In this document: positions 39,025 to 49,792 of the stretch, in pieces
Layout: each line of letters starts with the position of its first letter
Position numbering within the stretch: position 1 is the first letter of the stretch
Origin: Monosiga brevicollis MX1
Lineage: Eukaryota > Opisthokonta > Choanoflagellata > Craspedida > Salpingoecidae
Length of the DNA: 64,000 bases
Assembly (NCBI RefSeq): GCF_000002865.3
Contig: NW_001865070.1
Span: 318,012 to 382,011 of the forward strand
Reading direction: 5' to 3'
Notes under the pieces: generated by a model
Told to the model about the DNA's origin: nothing
The model's input: the letters and a program-made list of their open reading frames with translations, nothing else
Database searches by the model: none
Translations under genes and position numbers: made by a program

Positions 39025-41407
39025 ATGCGCACCGGATGTTCGCTGCTGGTGGCTGTGTTGGCTGTGCTGCTAGGCAGCAGCACGGCCTATTTCAAGCCAG
39101 ACCTTCAATCCGCCTACAACTTCACCGTTCTCAAGACGTACAACAAGTCGACGCTGTACCGCATTGAAGCCAACTCCAGTTACGACAACGCGCCCCTCCT
39201 CGTCGACCTGCATGGTAGCCGCTATGAAATGGGCTATGCTTATGGGTATGCTGCTCCGTTCGAGCCTTCTCCTAGTCGTTCTTGTCGTGGATGCCTGATT
39301 GCCACTCACTGTGCTATATCTTGACCGCACGTTCATCCATTTGTAGTGCCATGATGGCCGATGAAGTCATGTTCGTCTACAACGCCTTTCTCGACTCCCT
39401 GTTGAGCTCATTCATCAACAGCACCATGGGTCTTGATGTTGCCAAGGACATTATCGGTGCCATCTGTGATTGGCAGGCCAAGCGCGACCTCTTTACCGAA
39501 CTCCCTGCAGTTTACCAACAGGAACTCGCCGGTATCACCGCTGCTGGCAACGATCACGGACAGCCCGACCTGGGCAAAGCCATCGAGCGCGTCCTGGTCC
39601 TAGCCAACATGCCTGGTGACATTCCCGACTTTATCTACGTTCTCATCCGAGAGTACTTTGGCGATGCCGTCGCGGACGCCATTGGCAAACCCGTTCCCAG
39701 TCACGTGGCCTTCCGCGGTACGTCCCCGTGCTCATACAATCTGCTCGTTCAGTTCAGGCTCCTTACCAACCCGCCGAGTCTCGCCCTGGGTGGTTTAAAT
39801 TTGCTTTCATTCCGGGGCGCGGTGCTTGGTACATGTAGGGTTCTGCTCCATGGTTGCAGCGTGGGGTACCCGTACGGCCAACGGCAACCTCTTTGCTGGT
39901 CAGTCTTTGCTGCCTGGGTGAGCAGGCGTGATCAAAGCGTTGTGTCTGACACGATGTGCTCTGCTTTAGGCCGTAACCTGGACTGGACCAAGGATAGCGG
40001 CATGAACCGCTACAAGCTTGTCACGGTCTTCCACCCCGAGGATGGCTTTGCGCATGCTACCGTTGGCTTTGGTGCGTGATGGCACATCGACAGTTCCCTT
40101 GCTGTACCGCTGCAACTACGTCAGCGTATTTTCTCACATCGGTGATGGATTGCATGGTATTCATGCCCTGTCATTAGCGCCCATGTGGGGTGCCATCACT
40201 GGTATGTCTTCCCAGGGCATCACGGTGCACGAGGCCAACCTCGAGGAGAACCGCATCACCTTTGACGGCTTCCCATGGGCGCTTCGTCTGCGCTATATCA
40301 TGGAAAATGCCCGCAACCTGACCGAGGCCAAAGCCCTCTGGGAGGCCACCAACAACACTGTTGGTTTTAATCACATGGTATGTCGACCGCCACGTTGTTG
40401 CTACCCATTGGTTTTTCAAGCTTCTGTAGCTTTGCTCTCCCTTGTGTGCATCACTCGTCCACTCGCCTGCGCTCATCCTTTGCACGTTCCTATTGTTCTT
40501 CACGCAGGTGGGAAGTGCTTCTGACTCTCTCATCCAAGGCCGCCCTGCTGCTCTGGTTATGGAGACCATGCACAACTACACGGCCTTCTTCCACGACAAC
40601 GATCCTCGGTGCGTAGAGGCAGCGCCCTTCTCATGCCACTCCCTCGGTGCCAGCCATTGCAGAGCGCTTTGGATTGTGTCCTTATAATTTTTGCGTGGCT
40701 TTGGTTCCGACAGCGAGATCAACGCCACGATTGATATTAAGAACAAGACTTATGTCATTGGCGAGGCGATTCCTGATGCTGTCTGGCGCACCAACCATGG
40801 CTACGACCCTGAAATCCGTGAGCACTTTGAGTGGAGCATGTCACCCTCCTCGAGCACCGTCTTCCGTTACTTTATCATCCATGACGCTCTGAAGCAGTAT
40901 GAGGTATGTGTTGACTCAGTCTCGACTTGTCACATGGGCTTGTCATTTTTGAAGCTGCTGGCTTAGCTCAGCAACTTGAATGTGGTTTGGTTTGGCAATG
41001 AGCAGGCTGAAGGCCAAGAGATTTCCTTGGCCCAAATGGTGAACATTACGGCTGTTGTAGGTAACAAGGGTGAGTCCAGTGCACTGATGTATTATCACCC
41101 CACATCAGACTTTGTGCCGCTCGGTTCTCACCTCGAGCCATGGATGCTCATGTTAGGCGATACGCGCGACGAATTTTACACGTGTGCCGACACCACGGCT
41201 GGCTCGAACGTGGTTTCCGTGGCCTTTGCCCCCAACTCGCTTACCATGGTACGTTGTGTGTGATAGCGCCTTGCGCTTTTCTTTGTTCTAGCTCCCCTTG
41301 CTGTCTACCGCCTTTTTTCGGGTTTTTCACGTGAGCCCTGTGTGCATTTACTCTAGGCGGCGGCTTGGGAGCGAAGCACTGGTGACAACTGGCGCCCAGC
41401 GAGGTAG
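39025..41407 (+). CDS. Secreted Ntn-hydrolase-like protein (acid-ceramidase/C45-like, dcd1-like)
   Basis: Nine exons (39025-39245, 39347-39717, 39839-39898, 39970-40071, 40178-40377, 40508-40608, 40714-40903, 41006-41248, 41357-41407) give 512 aa with consistent phases. Residues 1-24 are a signal peptide (MRTGCSLLVAVLAVLLGSSTA). The block HGSRYEMGYAYGAMMADEV is followed by GFCSMVAAWG, whose Cys200 would be the N-terminal nucleophile after self-cleavage, and by GNLFAGRNLDW. RNLDW-type motifs with an upstream Cys characterise N-terminal-nucleophile amidases of the acid ceramidase/NAAA and C45 (isopenicillin acyltransferase) groups. From memory the closest relatives are Dictyostelium dcd1 proteins. 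Several N-glycosylation sites (NSTM, NNTV, NYTA, NATI) suit a lysosomal or secreted enzyme. The substrate cannot be told. The start was chosen for its signal peptide; an in-frame GTG upstream is unlikely. Confidence 0.68.
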
Positions 41408-41842
41408 GATACACTTATTATTGTTGGAGGCTCATGATGCGAATGGACTGGGTCAACCAAGTCTCACTGCTGCATGTGTTGCGTTGCTTTGTAGCTGCTC
41501 GACTTATATCGAGCTGAACATGAACATTTGGTTTTGAAGCCAATCCATGTAGCACTCGACCTTGCTCTTTGCTTCTTTTTGGTTTATGTTTTCGAGCGCT
41601 AGTCTCCGCGCTCTTCGACTCGTTGATGATACGAAATTGAGCTTGACACAGGCGAATCAATCCCTTGGACTTGATGGGACAAGAAAGAGGAAGAGAGCAA
41701 GGTGTGATGGAATTGCTTGAGCACTTGACACTTTTAGGTCAGGTCACGGCTCGGGTGTCGACAACAAGCAAACAGTCAACCAAAGGAGAAGGCCTCAGGC
41801 CAATTCGCTGTTCTAAGCTACAAAAGTATTTCCAAGCAGCGA
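41408..41842. other. Spacer between convergent Ntn-hydrolase and DCUN1D genes
   Basis: This contains the two 3' UTRs. No gene or repeat is recognised in it. Confidence 0.5.
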
Positions 41843-41936
41843 CTATGCTCGAACCTCATCAACAAACTCATCAATCAGCACAGGCCCTATACAAAACATT
41901 CCGCATTTGTCATCCAAGTGAGATTGGTCGAGAGAG

Positions 41937-42033
<97 letters not shown>

Positions 42034-43319
42034 AAGAAAGATGAGCGTACAAGCTTGAGTTTCATCGTAGTTCTCGACGGTGTCAGTATTCTCGCGCGCA
42101 AAAGCCAAAAGGGAGCGCCACTGATCTCGAGTGACGACCTTGATGGCATTTGACTGTCGCAAGAGGGCAACCACAGTGAGGACGAGAAGAAAGGGGTGAG
42201 AGATGCCTTTGGCGGTCAGTCTGGCTGTGATGGACGATCCTCGTGCGCAAACGTACCCGGACGAAGTTGAGGAAGGTCGGCAGCAAGGGCCAACCACGAC
42301 GGAGAAGGAGTTGCCACATGTCGATGGCCAAGTCCTTGTCGAGGCTACGCTGCGCTGGGTTGTCTTGGGCAGATCGGGCAAAATCATAGGCGAACTTATA
42401 GATCACGTCGAGTTCGGTCGGGGTGGTCAGTCGTGCCTCGAGGAGTGGCAATTTGGCCTTCAACGAGCCTGCAGAAGCACACCTGCGTTCCACCAAGCCC
42501 CCGTTAGCCATCGGAACGTTGAGCAGCGTCAACAGCCACGTCTGCTGCTGAAATGATGGGCCGTGACGATGCGGGCACTGACTGATATTTGTTCATGGCG
42601 CTCAGCCACTCGTTCCAGGTAAAGTAGCCCATGCGCTCGCAGCCCGCATCCGAGGCCAGCACGAGCAACACCGGCTATGACACGCACAACAAGGTTGATG
42701 AGGGAGGCGACACGAAGATCAGACGTGTGGAAGAGCGGGCAGTTGCATTAAGGCGCCACTGACGTTCTCTGGAGTCACATTCAAGTCTTCACAAAGCTTC
42801 ATGACGCCAGCAGGCTCAATCTGCTTGTCTCCTGTCCAGATGCAGGGAAAGGAGCGAATGAGATGAGGCAAAGGCGGGCACATGAGCGAAAAAGCCTGCG
42901 CCACGGGCAGTCTTGAGCACGACAATGCTGGAAGAAATAAGCATCGTGTGCATGTGAATTCTCGAGAGGTTGGTACATGACCAATACTCACCATCTTGAC
43001 TGAGGTAAGTCGCAAACCACTTGCGACATGCTGTGAGGGAAAAGCTTGTTCGAGGGGCTCTAGCAAACGGAGTGGGCGGATGACGAAGGGCACGTTGCAA
43101 CAAACAAAGAGTGGGTGAGCGTCGGCATGTGGGCTGGGCAAGGCGGTATGGGCCGAGGCTGAGCTACGATGTGCTGGCGTACGGGGCGCGATCAGGTCGA
43201 GTTTTGCCGCGCTTGGAGGCATGTGGCGAGGGTGAGAGCTCCTGAGGGGCCAGGGAGGAAGCGGGGGTGGCGGTGGAGGTGGGGGTGGAAGCCACGTTGC
43301 GCTTGACTCGTTTGGTCAT
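41843..43319 (-). CDS. DCUN1D5: DCN1-like protein (cullin neddylation co-E3)
   Basis: Traced minus-strand exons: 43319 to about 43180 (N-terminus), 43030-42992, 42831-42764, 42674-42583, 42482-42257, 42153-42051 and a 44-base last exon 41886-41843. The potentiating-neddylation (PONY) domain is complete: CRKWFATYLSQDGDKQIEPAGVMKLCEDL, LVLASDAGCERMGYFTWNEW, NKYQ-CASAGSLKAKLPLL, DVIYKFAYDFAR, SLDKDLAIDMWQLLL, VVTRDQWRSLLAFA, NYDETQAWPVLIDEFVDEV. DCN1-like proteins hold UBC12 and cullins together for NEDD8 transfer. The Lys-rich N-terminus with KRVKR and Ser/Pro stretches resembles the nuclear DCUN1D4/5 type. The junction from the first exon into 43030 does not close in phase with the sites I can see, so a small exon may be missing at 43040-43180. 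A GA repeat lies in the last intron. Confidence 0.88.
41930..42040. repeat. (GA)n tract in the last DCUN1D intron
   Basis: About 100 bases of GA with AAAG interruptions at both ends, inside the intron between 42051 and 41886. Confidence 0.95.
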
Positions 43320-44207
43320 GATGGGGCAGGGCCAAGACGAGTCACTCTCAGCTTCTGCCGTAATTTGAAGCAGCTCAAGGGAGGCCGACAGCTCGGGCGA
43401 ATCGGCCTCCCCAACCCCGGCCGACTTCGCTTCCAGCACGACGGTGCTGGTGGTGATCACACCCTGTCAACGTCAAAACCCACTCCTGCAGGTATAATTC
43501 AACGCGAGGCGTCCGTGCTTGGGCAAACACACACCACCTGTGGGCACCCCAGACATACACGGCTCGCGGCAAGGGTGTCAGGGTCAAGGCAGCCAGTATC
43601 TGTCCGTCGTCGCCGGGTTCCTCGCTGCCCTTTAGCTGCTGCACCAACAGCAATGGAAAAAAAAAAGAGAAAAAAAATTATTTCTTCCTCTCAAGTCGGA
43701 ATGATGCCGTCGATCGACGGGCTCGGGGTTAATGCAGCGAATTGTGGAGAAGATGAAGAAACCACTGTTGGGCAAGGGCATCATTGACTTTTATGTGTAG
43801 AGGTAAACGGTGCAGAATAGGTAGAAGTATGCGGTTTGTCCGTCAGGTAGTGATGATGATGGATGTGATGGTGATGATGACAAAATCCCTTTTGTGTGTG
43901 TGGGGGGGGATGCCTTTGCGGCGACGACGGGGCTCATGATCAGTTGGCAGCGCTAGATTGTGCGGATGGTGTGGGTGCGTTGGGTGCTAGTCTGACCGAC
44001 GGGTATGGTCAGGGCCGAGGAGAAGATGCGATGGCGGCGGGGGCTCACAAAAAGGGGCGTTTATCCTTCTTCTCACGTGCAATAAAAAAGGGCGTGTGGG
44101 AGACATGAAGGTCGTCGTCGGTCGGGTTTATTCAGTTGAATTTACGTTCAAGGGCAATGATGCCATGCGTAGTAAGGTGTCGAGGGGGTTGGGGTCGGGC
44201 ATGTGGC
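43320..44207. other. DCUN1D upstream region
   Basis: Spacer between two minus-strand genes. It holds GATGATG-type repeats at 43850-43880 and a G run near 43903. An in-frame upstream extension of DCUN1D to about 43460 is open, but it lacks conservation that I can judge. Confidence 0.4.
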
Positions 44208-46122
44208 TTAGTAGGTCTTGCCGTCAAAGGTGATGGTGGGCATGGTGCAAGGAATGAGGAGACCCACAGCACTGAGTGCAATGCCAGCGCCGGCAATCAG
44301 ACCGTTGGTGGTCAGAGGCCCCGCCACGCTATAAAAGGGAAGCACAATGCCAACGGCACAAACGTGAGACAAAGTTGGGATTTGGGTCAGGGTTGGGTTG
44401 GCGTGAGTTGCTGCCAAGGGTCGGAAAGCAGCCACGCAAGAGAGGGCCCTTTGGAGATACAAACTGACAGCAGGGTGTAGGCGGTCATCAGGCCGGCGGC
44501 AGCAACACCAGCCAACTGCATGGGAACCTTGGCCTTTTGCCTGCGGTACGAGCCGAGCAGGTGCCAGCAAGCCGGCAGCGTATGTGTCAATGTGCATGAA
44601 TCGGGCGAGCATGCAGGTTCGGCATGGCAGACGGGGTTGATACTCAGGGCGAAGCAGTGCACAAGACGGTGAATGCCGTGGGACCTACAGGCTCGCGGCA
44701 ATTTCGGCGGTACCAACTACGTTGCTGGCAAGCTTGTTGCTCTTGCGGACGGCCAGGTGTTGCATCAACTCGGCCAGCGCAAAGAAGACAGCTCCGGCAT
44801 AGAGGGCCACGATGACAGCGGCTTGAAGCCGATCAAATCTGACGCATCAAGCGGTTTCAAACGCAAAGTCAGACGTCGCAGGGAGAGGGAAAACCAAAAG
44901 AGATTGGAAGAGTGCAAGCGTAGCACGTCTGTGATATCCATGTGAGCTGCGTCATTCCCTTGGCCGCCACGGAAATCGTACCCAGCAAAGTGAGTCAGGG
45001 CACCACCCGCCGCGAGGCAGACGGAGGAGAGCACGATCGTCATGTTGAAGTTCTTGCTCTTGGAAGTCATCTATAATTCAAGAGTTTGGCGTTAGAACGC
45101 GTCGTTGCCGAGCACAAGAGAATGGGAAGCGAGGCCGATCAGAGCTGGGGAGCCGGTACAGACGCGGGCCATACCTTTTGGATGGTGGTGATGGTCAGGG
45201 TGGTGAGTGGGGACACGATGCACAGGAGCGCCATGAGCTTGATGCCCAAAGAAGCACGTTCGGAAGTGTCATTATTGAGCCAGGCGTAGCCAACGCCATC
45301 TGGCTTCCATGTGTCGCTGAGACAAGTGGCGGCGCCGATCAAGATCAAGAAGCGGACAACCATGGTCGAGCCCACGAGTTGCCAGGAGAGCTTGGGCTGC
45401 ATCTGACGGTTCAAGTTCTGACGTATTGGAAGGTGGGTCAGGTCATGTCCCAGTGAAAAACGAGAGGCGGACGTAAGCACGGGTCGCGGCGGACAGGCAA
45501 AAACCAAAGGTGTGATGCGTGTACATGGTGTGTGCAGACAAGCCATAGCGGCTTGCTGGTAAGTGCTGCAGCCCTTACGTAAAAAATCAGATCACCAATC
45601 AGGTCCTGAACGGCGGCGGTGACGGCTACGGCAAAGACGATGAAGGGAACGTCCAGAACACCCGGCACAAACTCCACCCATTCTATCAGAAAAAAAGAAA
45701 TCGAGAGAGAGAGAGAGAGACGGCGGCTTGAGGTTTTGGAGATGGACGTGCAACGTCAAGGGCTGTGTTTCGTGACAAACGCTATCTGGATATGCTTCCC
45801 GCCAAGGCTATGATGTGTGACGGGCTCGGGATCGCGGCGATTCAAGCGATCGGCGATCGGGGCACCAAGGCTGTGACGCACCGTGTTGCTTGAGATCGGC
45901 GGGGTTGGTCACGTTGTGATTGATGACGATAATCATCTCCGCCAGTGGGGTTGTGAGAGGCATAAAGTAGGCAGCCACGAGCACGCAGACGGCCAGGGCA
46001 AATCCATCGCCCCAGTGATTGAGGAAGAGCTGGCCAGCCTCGTTGAGATTGGACGGAAACTCAAAGCCCTCGTTTTTGGCCTTCTTGGGGGTCGGGCGGC
46101 GGTTCACCTTGCTTGAAACCAT
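44208..46122 (-). CDS. Unidentified multi-pass membrane protein
   Basis: A spliced gene beginning MVSSKVNRRPTPKKAKNEG (start 46120-46122) and ending TITFDGKTY (stop 44208-44210). In order the exons give about seven hydrophobic segments: FALAVCVLVAAYFMPLTTPL, LDVPFIVFAVAVTAAV, STMVVRFLILIGAATCL, LMALLCIVSPLTTLTI, MTIVLSSVCLAAGGALTHFAG, LQAAVIVALYAGAVFFALAEL, and near the end QLAGVAAAGLMTAYTLL and TTNGLIAGAGIALSAVGLL. The N-terminus is basic and presumably cytoplasmic. The exon ending KQHE and the next starting WVEFVPGV join well, as do the exons around NLNRQMQPKLSWQ and SKSKNFN. The last two junctions are unresolved. I recognise no family, pore or catalytic motif. A transporter, a tetraspan-like or a TLC-type protein are all possible. 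Squalene synthase is its divergent neighbour. Confidence 0.62.
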
Positions 46123-46837
46123 GACGTCGGTACTTCAGAAGCAGTGGCAGCAATCTGAGGAGGCGGTGTTGGACCGCGACAAGGATCGGATACAGCTGCG
46201 CAAAAGCAAAGTCAACACAAGGTGAGCCGTCGAACAGTATACGTCCGTGTCACGAGGGGAGGATGAGAGAAGAAGCGGGACAAGGAGGAAAAGGAGAGGG
46301 CGAAGACGAGGCGATGAATAAAAAAAGATCTTTTCAAGTATTCAAACAAGGTCACAGAGCGAGTAGGCTTGGGTCAAGGAGAAGACTGGGAAGCGTTGGA
46401 TCAGGGCCAGAGCCCAACCAGCTCAGTTCAGCTCAGCTCAGTGGTCGCCAGTCAGAGTCCAGGGGGCGGGCCGAGCGAGAGAGAGAGAGAGAGAGAGACT
46501 TTTTGGTTTTCCTCCAACCTTACAAGCAATAATTGCTACACGTGGTAGCGACCACCCAAGACTTGTCAGCATCCGAATCATCTGACAAATAATCTGACAA
46601 ATCAAGCGAAGGCTGCTGCTTCGTGTGATGGAACCACGTCGGGGAGAAGTCACGTGACCAGCAAGGCAAAGTGAGACGGGTATCACACATTATATCATCA
46701 AAGCGTGATATTGATCACACATTCACACTTTCTTTTGTCTCTCCACTCATTGGTCGGTTCGCACAGCAAATATGGCAGACACACACACCACACACACCAC
46801 ACTCGTGCGCGTGCGGAAATGCCTCAGGCTCTTGTGC

Positions 46838-46871
<34 letters not shown>

Positions 46872-47153
46872 GTGGTGGTCGTTGTGGCGGTCGTTGGTAT
46901 TAAAAGGGCAGTGCCTGACGCAGCGCGCGCTCACTTGTGTCACTTGTTGTTGCCTTGTTGGTGCAGAGGGAGAGCGTGGCTGTGTGAGGAGGGATTGGAG
47001 CGTATTGCTACTCCAACACGGGTACGGCGTGCAGGTGGCAGTGCTGTGTGGACCTCGTTTGCCTCGCGCTCCGCCCCTTTATCTGTGCCTCGTCCGCCTG
47101 TGTCTCTCTCACCTCATCTGGGTCTGGTGGTGCCACCAACAGCACTTTTCGTC
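46123..47153. other. Divergent promoter region between the membrane protein and squalene synthase
   Basis: It holds a GA tract at 46478-46498, the palindrome at 46681-46723, a CA stretch near 46782-46802 and a CTG/GTG run at 46839-46880. Part of 46800-47153 is probably the squalene synthase 5' UTR. The reading frame is open through it from 46671. Confidence 0.5.
46681..46723. promoter_or_regulatory. Palindromic GTGTGAT-type element (copy D)
   Basis: TATCACACATTATATCAT (46681-46698) is directly followed by AAAGCGTGATATTGATCACA (from 46700). The second part is a palindrome with arms GTGAT and ATCAC, and the first carries an extra half site. It lies about 450 bases before the squalene synthase start. 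Confidence 0.5.
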
Positions 47154-49319
47154 ATGCCTGCGTCCACGGCAACTGTTCAGACTCCTGCTGCTTCTACCAC
47201 CACCGACGCCAGCCGCCGTCGTAGCAAGAAGAACCTGCCTTACCACAAGAAGCGCGCCGCAAAAAAGTCAGCCAAGGCTGCCGCTGCCGCTGCTGCTGCC
47301 GCCGCCGTTGCCCAAGAAAAGTCGGCTGATCTGTCCAGCAGTATGAATCTCGCCCGCTCTCTCGTTCACCCCAGCGAGATTTTCAGGTCAGAGACTCTTC
47401 TCAGCCCAGCCTTTGCCCTTGCTGGCTGCTTTTCGCCTGGACCAGCTGCCACAATGCCTCACCACAGACAGACAGACAGACAGATACACAGACAGATACA
47501 CGGACAGACAGATACACACGCTTTGCTCACCGCTCACCGCTTGCTCACCGCTCAACCCATCGCTAGCTTGGTCAACTTTCAGCTGCTCGGGGGCAAGGAG
47601 CGCCTTTTCCCTCCAAATGACCAAGTGAGTTCTCTTCATCGCCCCACTTGAGAGGCAGCTTCCTGACTGCAACGGCAATCCACAAGTGGTTGGCCCTTCG
47701 CTACCGACAGTTGACCTTGTTGGTGCTCCTGAATAGACCGAGGAGACAGCCAACATGCAGCGATGCTACTACTGGCTCGATAAGACATCGCGTAGCTTCT
47801 CCGCCGTCATCAAGGCCTTGCACCCCGACATTCGGTATGCCACCTTGACTTTCCTTTGATCAATCCGCGTCCGTGATAGTCCTGACTTGAGGCTTGTCCA
47901 AGTTGATGCTGAAGCTACCACGAGAGCTCTAGCCGAGGCCGCGACTTGACCCCTGATTGCCTGGCTCACGTTGCCCACCATGAATCATTCACCGCAGCCG
48001 TGCCGTGTGCATTTTCTACTTGGTCCTGCGCGGACTTGACACGGTGGAGGATGACATGAGCCTCGACGAGAACATCAAGAAGGACCTTCTCAAGTCTTTC
48101 CATGACAAGCTCTTCGAGCCTGGCTGGACCTTCAAAGGCATTGGCCCTCAGGAGAAGGACCGCCAACTGCTGGTTGAATTTGATGTGGTAGGGAAATCTG
48201 ACTTCTTGTGTCATTCAGGCCTACGCTCGCTCAGCCGGAAAGCAGCCATGCTTCTTCTATTTTCCCACGGCATCATACACTGACTGTGCCTTGAATACCC
48301 TTGTCTTGCCATGGTTCCACACTTGCAAACCTCAGGTCATTGCCGAATTTCTCCGGCTCGAGACCAAGTACAGCGAAGTCATTGCCGATATTTGCAAGAA
48401 AATGGGTGCTGGTATGATCAAGTTTGCCCACAAGCAAGTAGAGACGGTCGATCACTACAACCTGGTATGACTGCTGCACCAGTTGCACAATTATCAATTA
48501 GTTTTTGCCCTGGGCACCCGGCTGCTCAAGGGCGGCCGATTCTCAAACTTCCAGATTATGGGTCATCTCATCTGCCCCGCAAATTGTTGGACCAACTAGT
48601 ACTGCCACTACGTGGCCGGCTTGGTTGGAATCGGCCTTTCGCGTCTCTTTAGCGTGAGCAACCTTGAGAGCGAGATGGTTGGCAAGGACGTCGAGTGCTC
48701 CAATTCCATGGGTCTCTTCCTGCAGAAGACCAACATCATCCGTGACTACCACGAGGATCTTGTGGATGGTCGCACCTGGTGGCCGCATCAAATCTGGTCC
48801 CTCTACGCTGGCAAGCTGGGCGACTTTGTGGAGCCGCAGCACGAGGCCGCCGGCCTCAAGTGCCTCAACCACCTCGTAGCCGATGCGCTCGACCTCGTGC
48901 CTGAGGTCTTCAAGTACATGTCCCGTCTTCAGGACCAGAGTATCTTCAACTTTTGCGCCATTCCCCAGGTGATGGCCATTGCCACCCTCTCACTGTGCTA
49001 CAACAACCGCAATGTCCTTCATCGCAACGTCAAGATCCGCAAGGGTCAGGCCGTGCAGCTCATGATGCGCGCCACCAACATGACTGCCTTCTACGAAATC
49101 TTTGAGGAACATTGCCTCGAGCTCAAGGCCCGTGCCCCCTCCAATGACACTCGCACGCACCACGCTCTCGATCGTATTCTGAGCTTGATCAATGCCCAGC
49201 GCACAAAGGGTGCGCTCCCCGCTCCTAGCCAGACGGTCTCAGTGCTGCCCTGGATTATGGGTGCCGCAGCGCTCGGCGGTGCAGCCTATTTCGCTCACCG
49301 TCGCTACGGTCTCTTCTGA
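47154..49319 (+). CDS. FDFT1: Squalene synthase (farnesyl-diphosphate farnesyltransferase)
   Basis: Six exons (47154-47386, 47567-47624, 47737-47834, 47998-48187, 48336-48464, 48600-49319) give 475 aa. The enzyme joins two farnesyl diphosphates into squalene, the first committed step to sterols, on the ER membrane. Both aspartate-rich motifs are intact: VLRGLDTVEDD and NIIRDYHEDLVDGR. Other family blocks are YYWLDKTSRSFSAVI, YCHYVAGLVGIGLSRLF, NSMGLFLQKTN and SIFNFCAIPQVMAIATL. The C-terminus has the expected tail anchor (VLPWIMGAAALGGAAYFA) with a basic end. The protein differs from human FDFT1 by a longer N-terminus of about 60 residues, with a basic patch (RRRSKKNLPYHKKRAAKK) and a run of ten alanines. 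A later start at MNLARSL would give the usual length. Confidence 0.96.
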
Positions 49320-49792
49320 GAAGGCCATCAATGTTTGGGTCCATGACCATGCATATGATGCAGACGGTCAATATTCTGTTTACGTTTGACGCTCCGTCTT
49401 GGGCGTTTAGAGGGGAGGTGGAGCCTGATGCCTAACGACTGAGCAGCGCTCAGATGCATCCTGATTCCGCTGCTTCTCCGTATTGTTTTCTTTCTTTTTT
49501 TTTTTTTTTTGCTCTTTGTCTCTGCCTGCTTGGCCCCAATCGAATTCGCCTCGTACCCTGTTCCTGCGGTCGATCAAGCCATTGTTTCCCAGCAGATACT
49601 GTGTGTTCACCCCAAATCTTCCAGTCTTTTGTTCATTTACCATCAAGCCTGTCCGTAAACTTTAAATTTTGCGTTACGCCGTTTATGAACCAAACTAGCT
49701 ACAGATGAAATGCACGTGGGCCCCGGGTCAGCGGTCAGAAAGACCAGCGCCAGGAGTTGAGTTTGTCGCACGTGTTTCGCCGTCCCAATCCC
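49320..49792. other. Spacer between convergent squalene synthase and the Costars/LIM gene
   Basis: 3' flanks with a T run at 49494-49510. No gene is recognised in this spacer. Confidence 0.5.
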
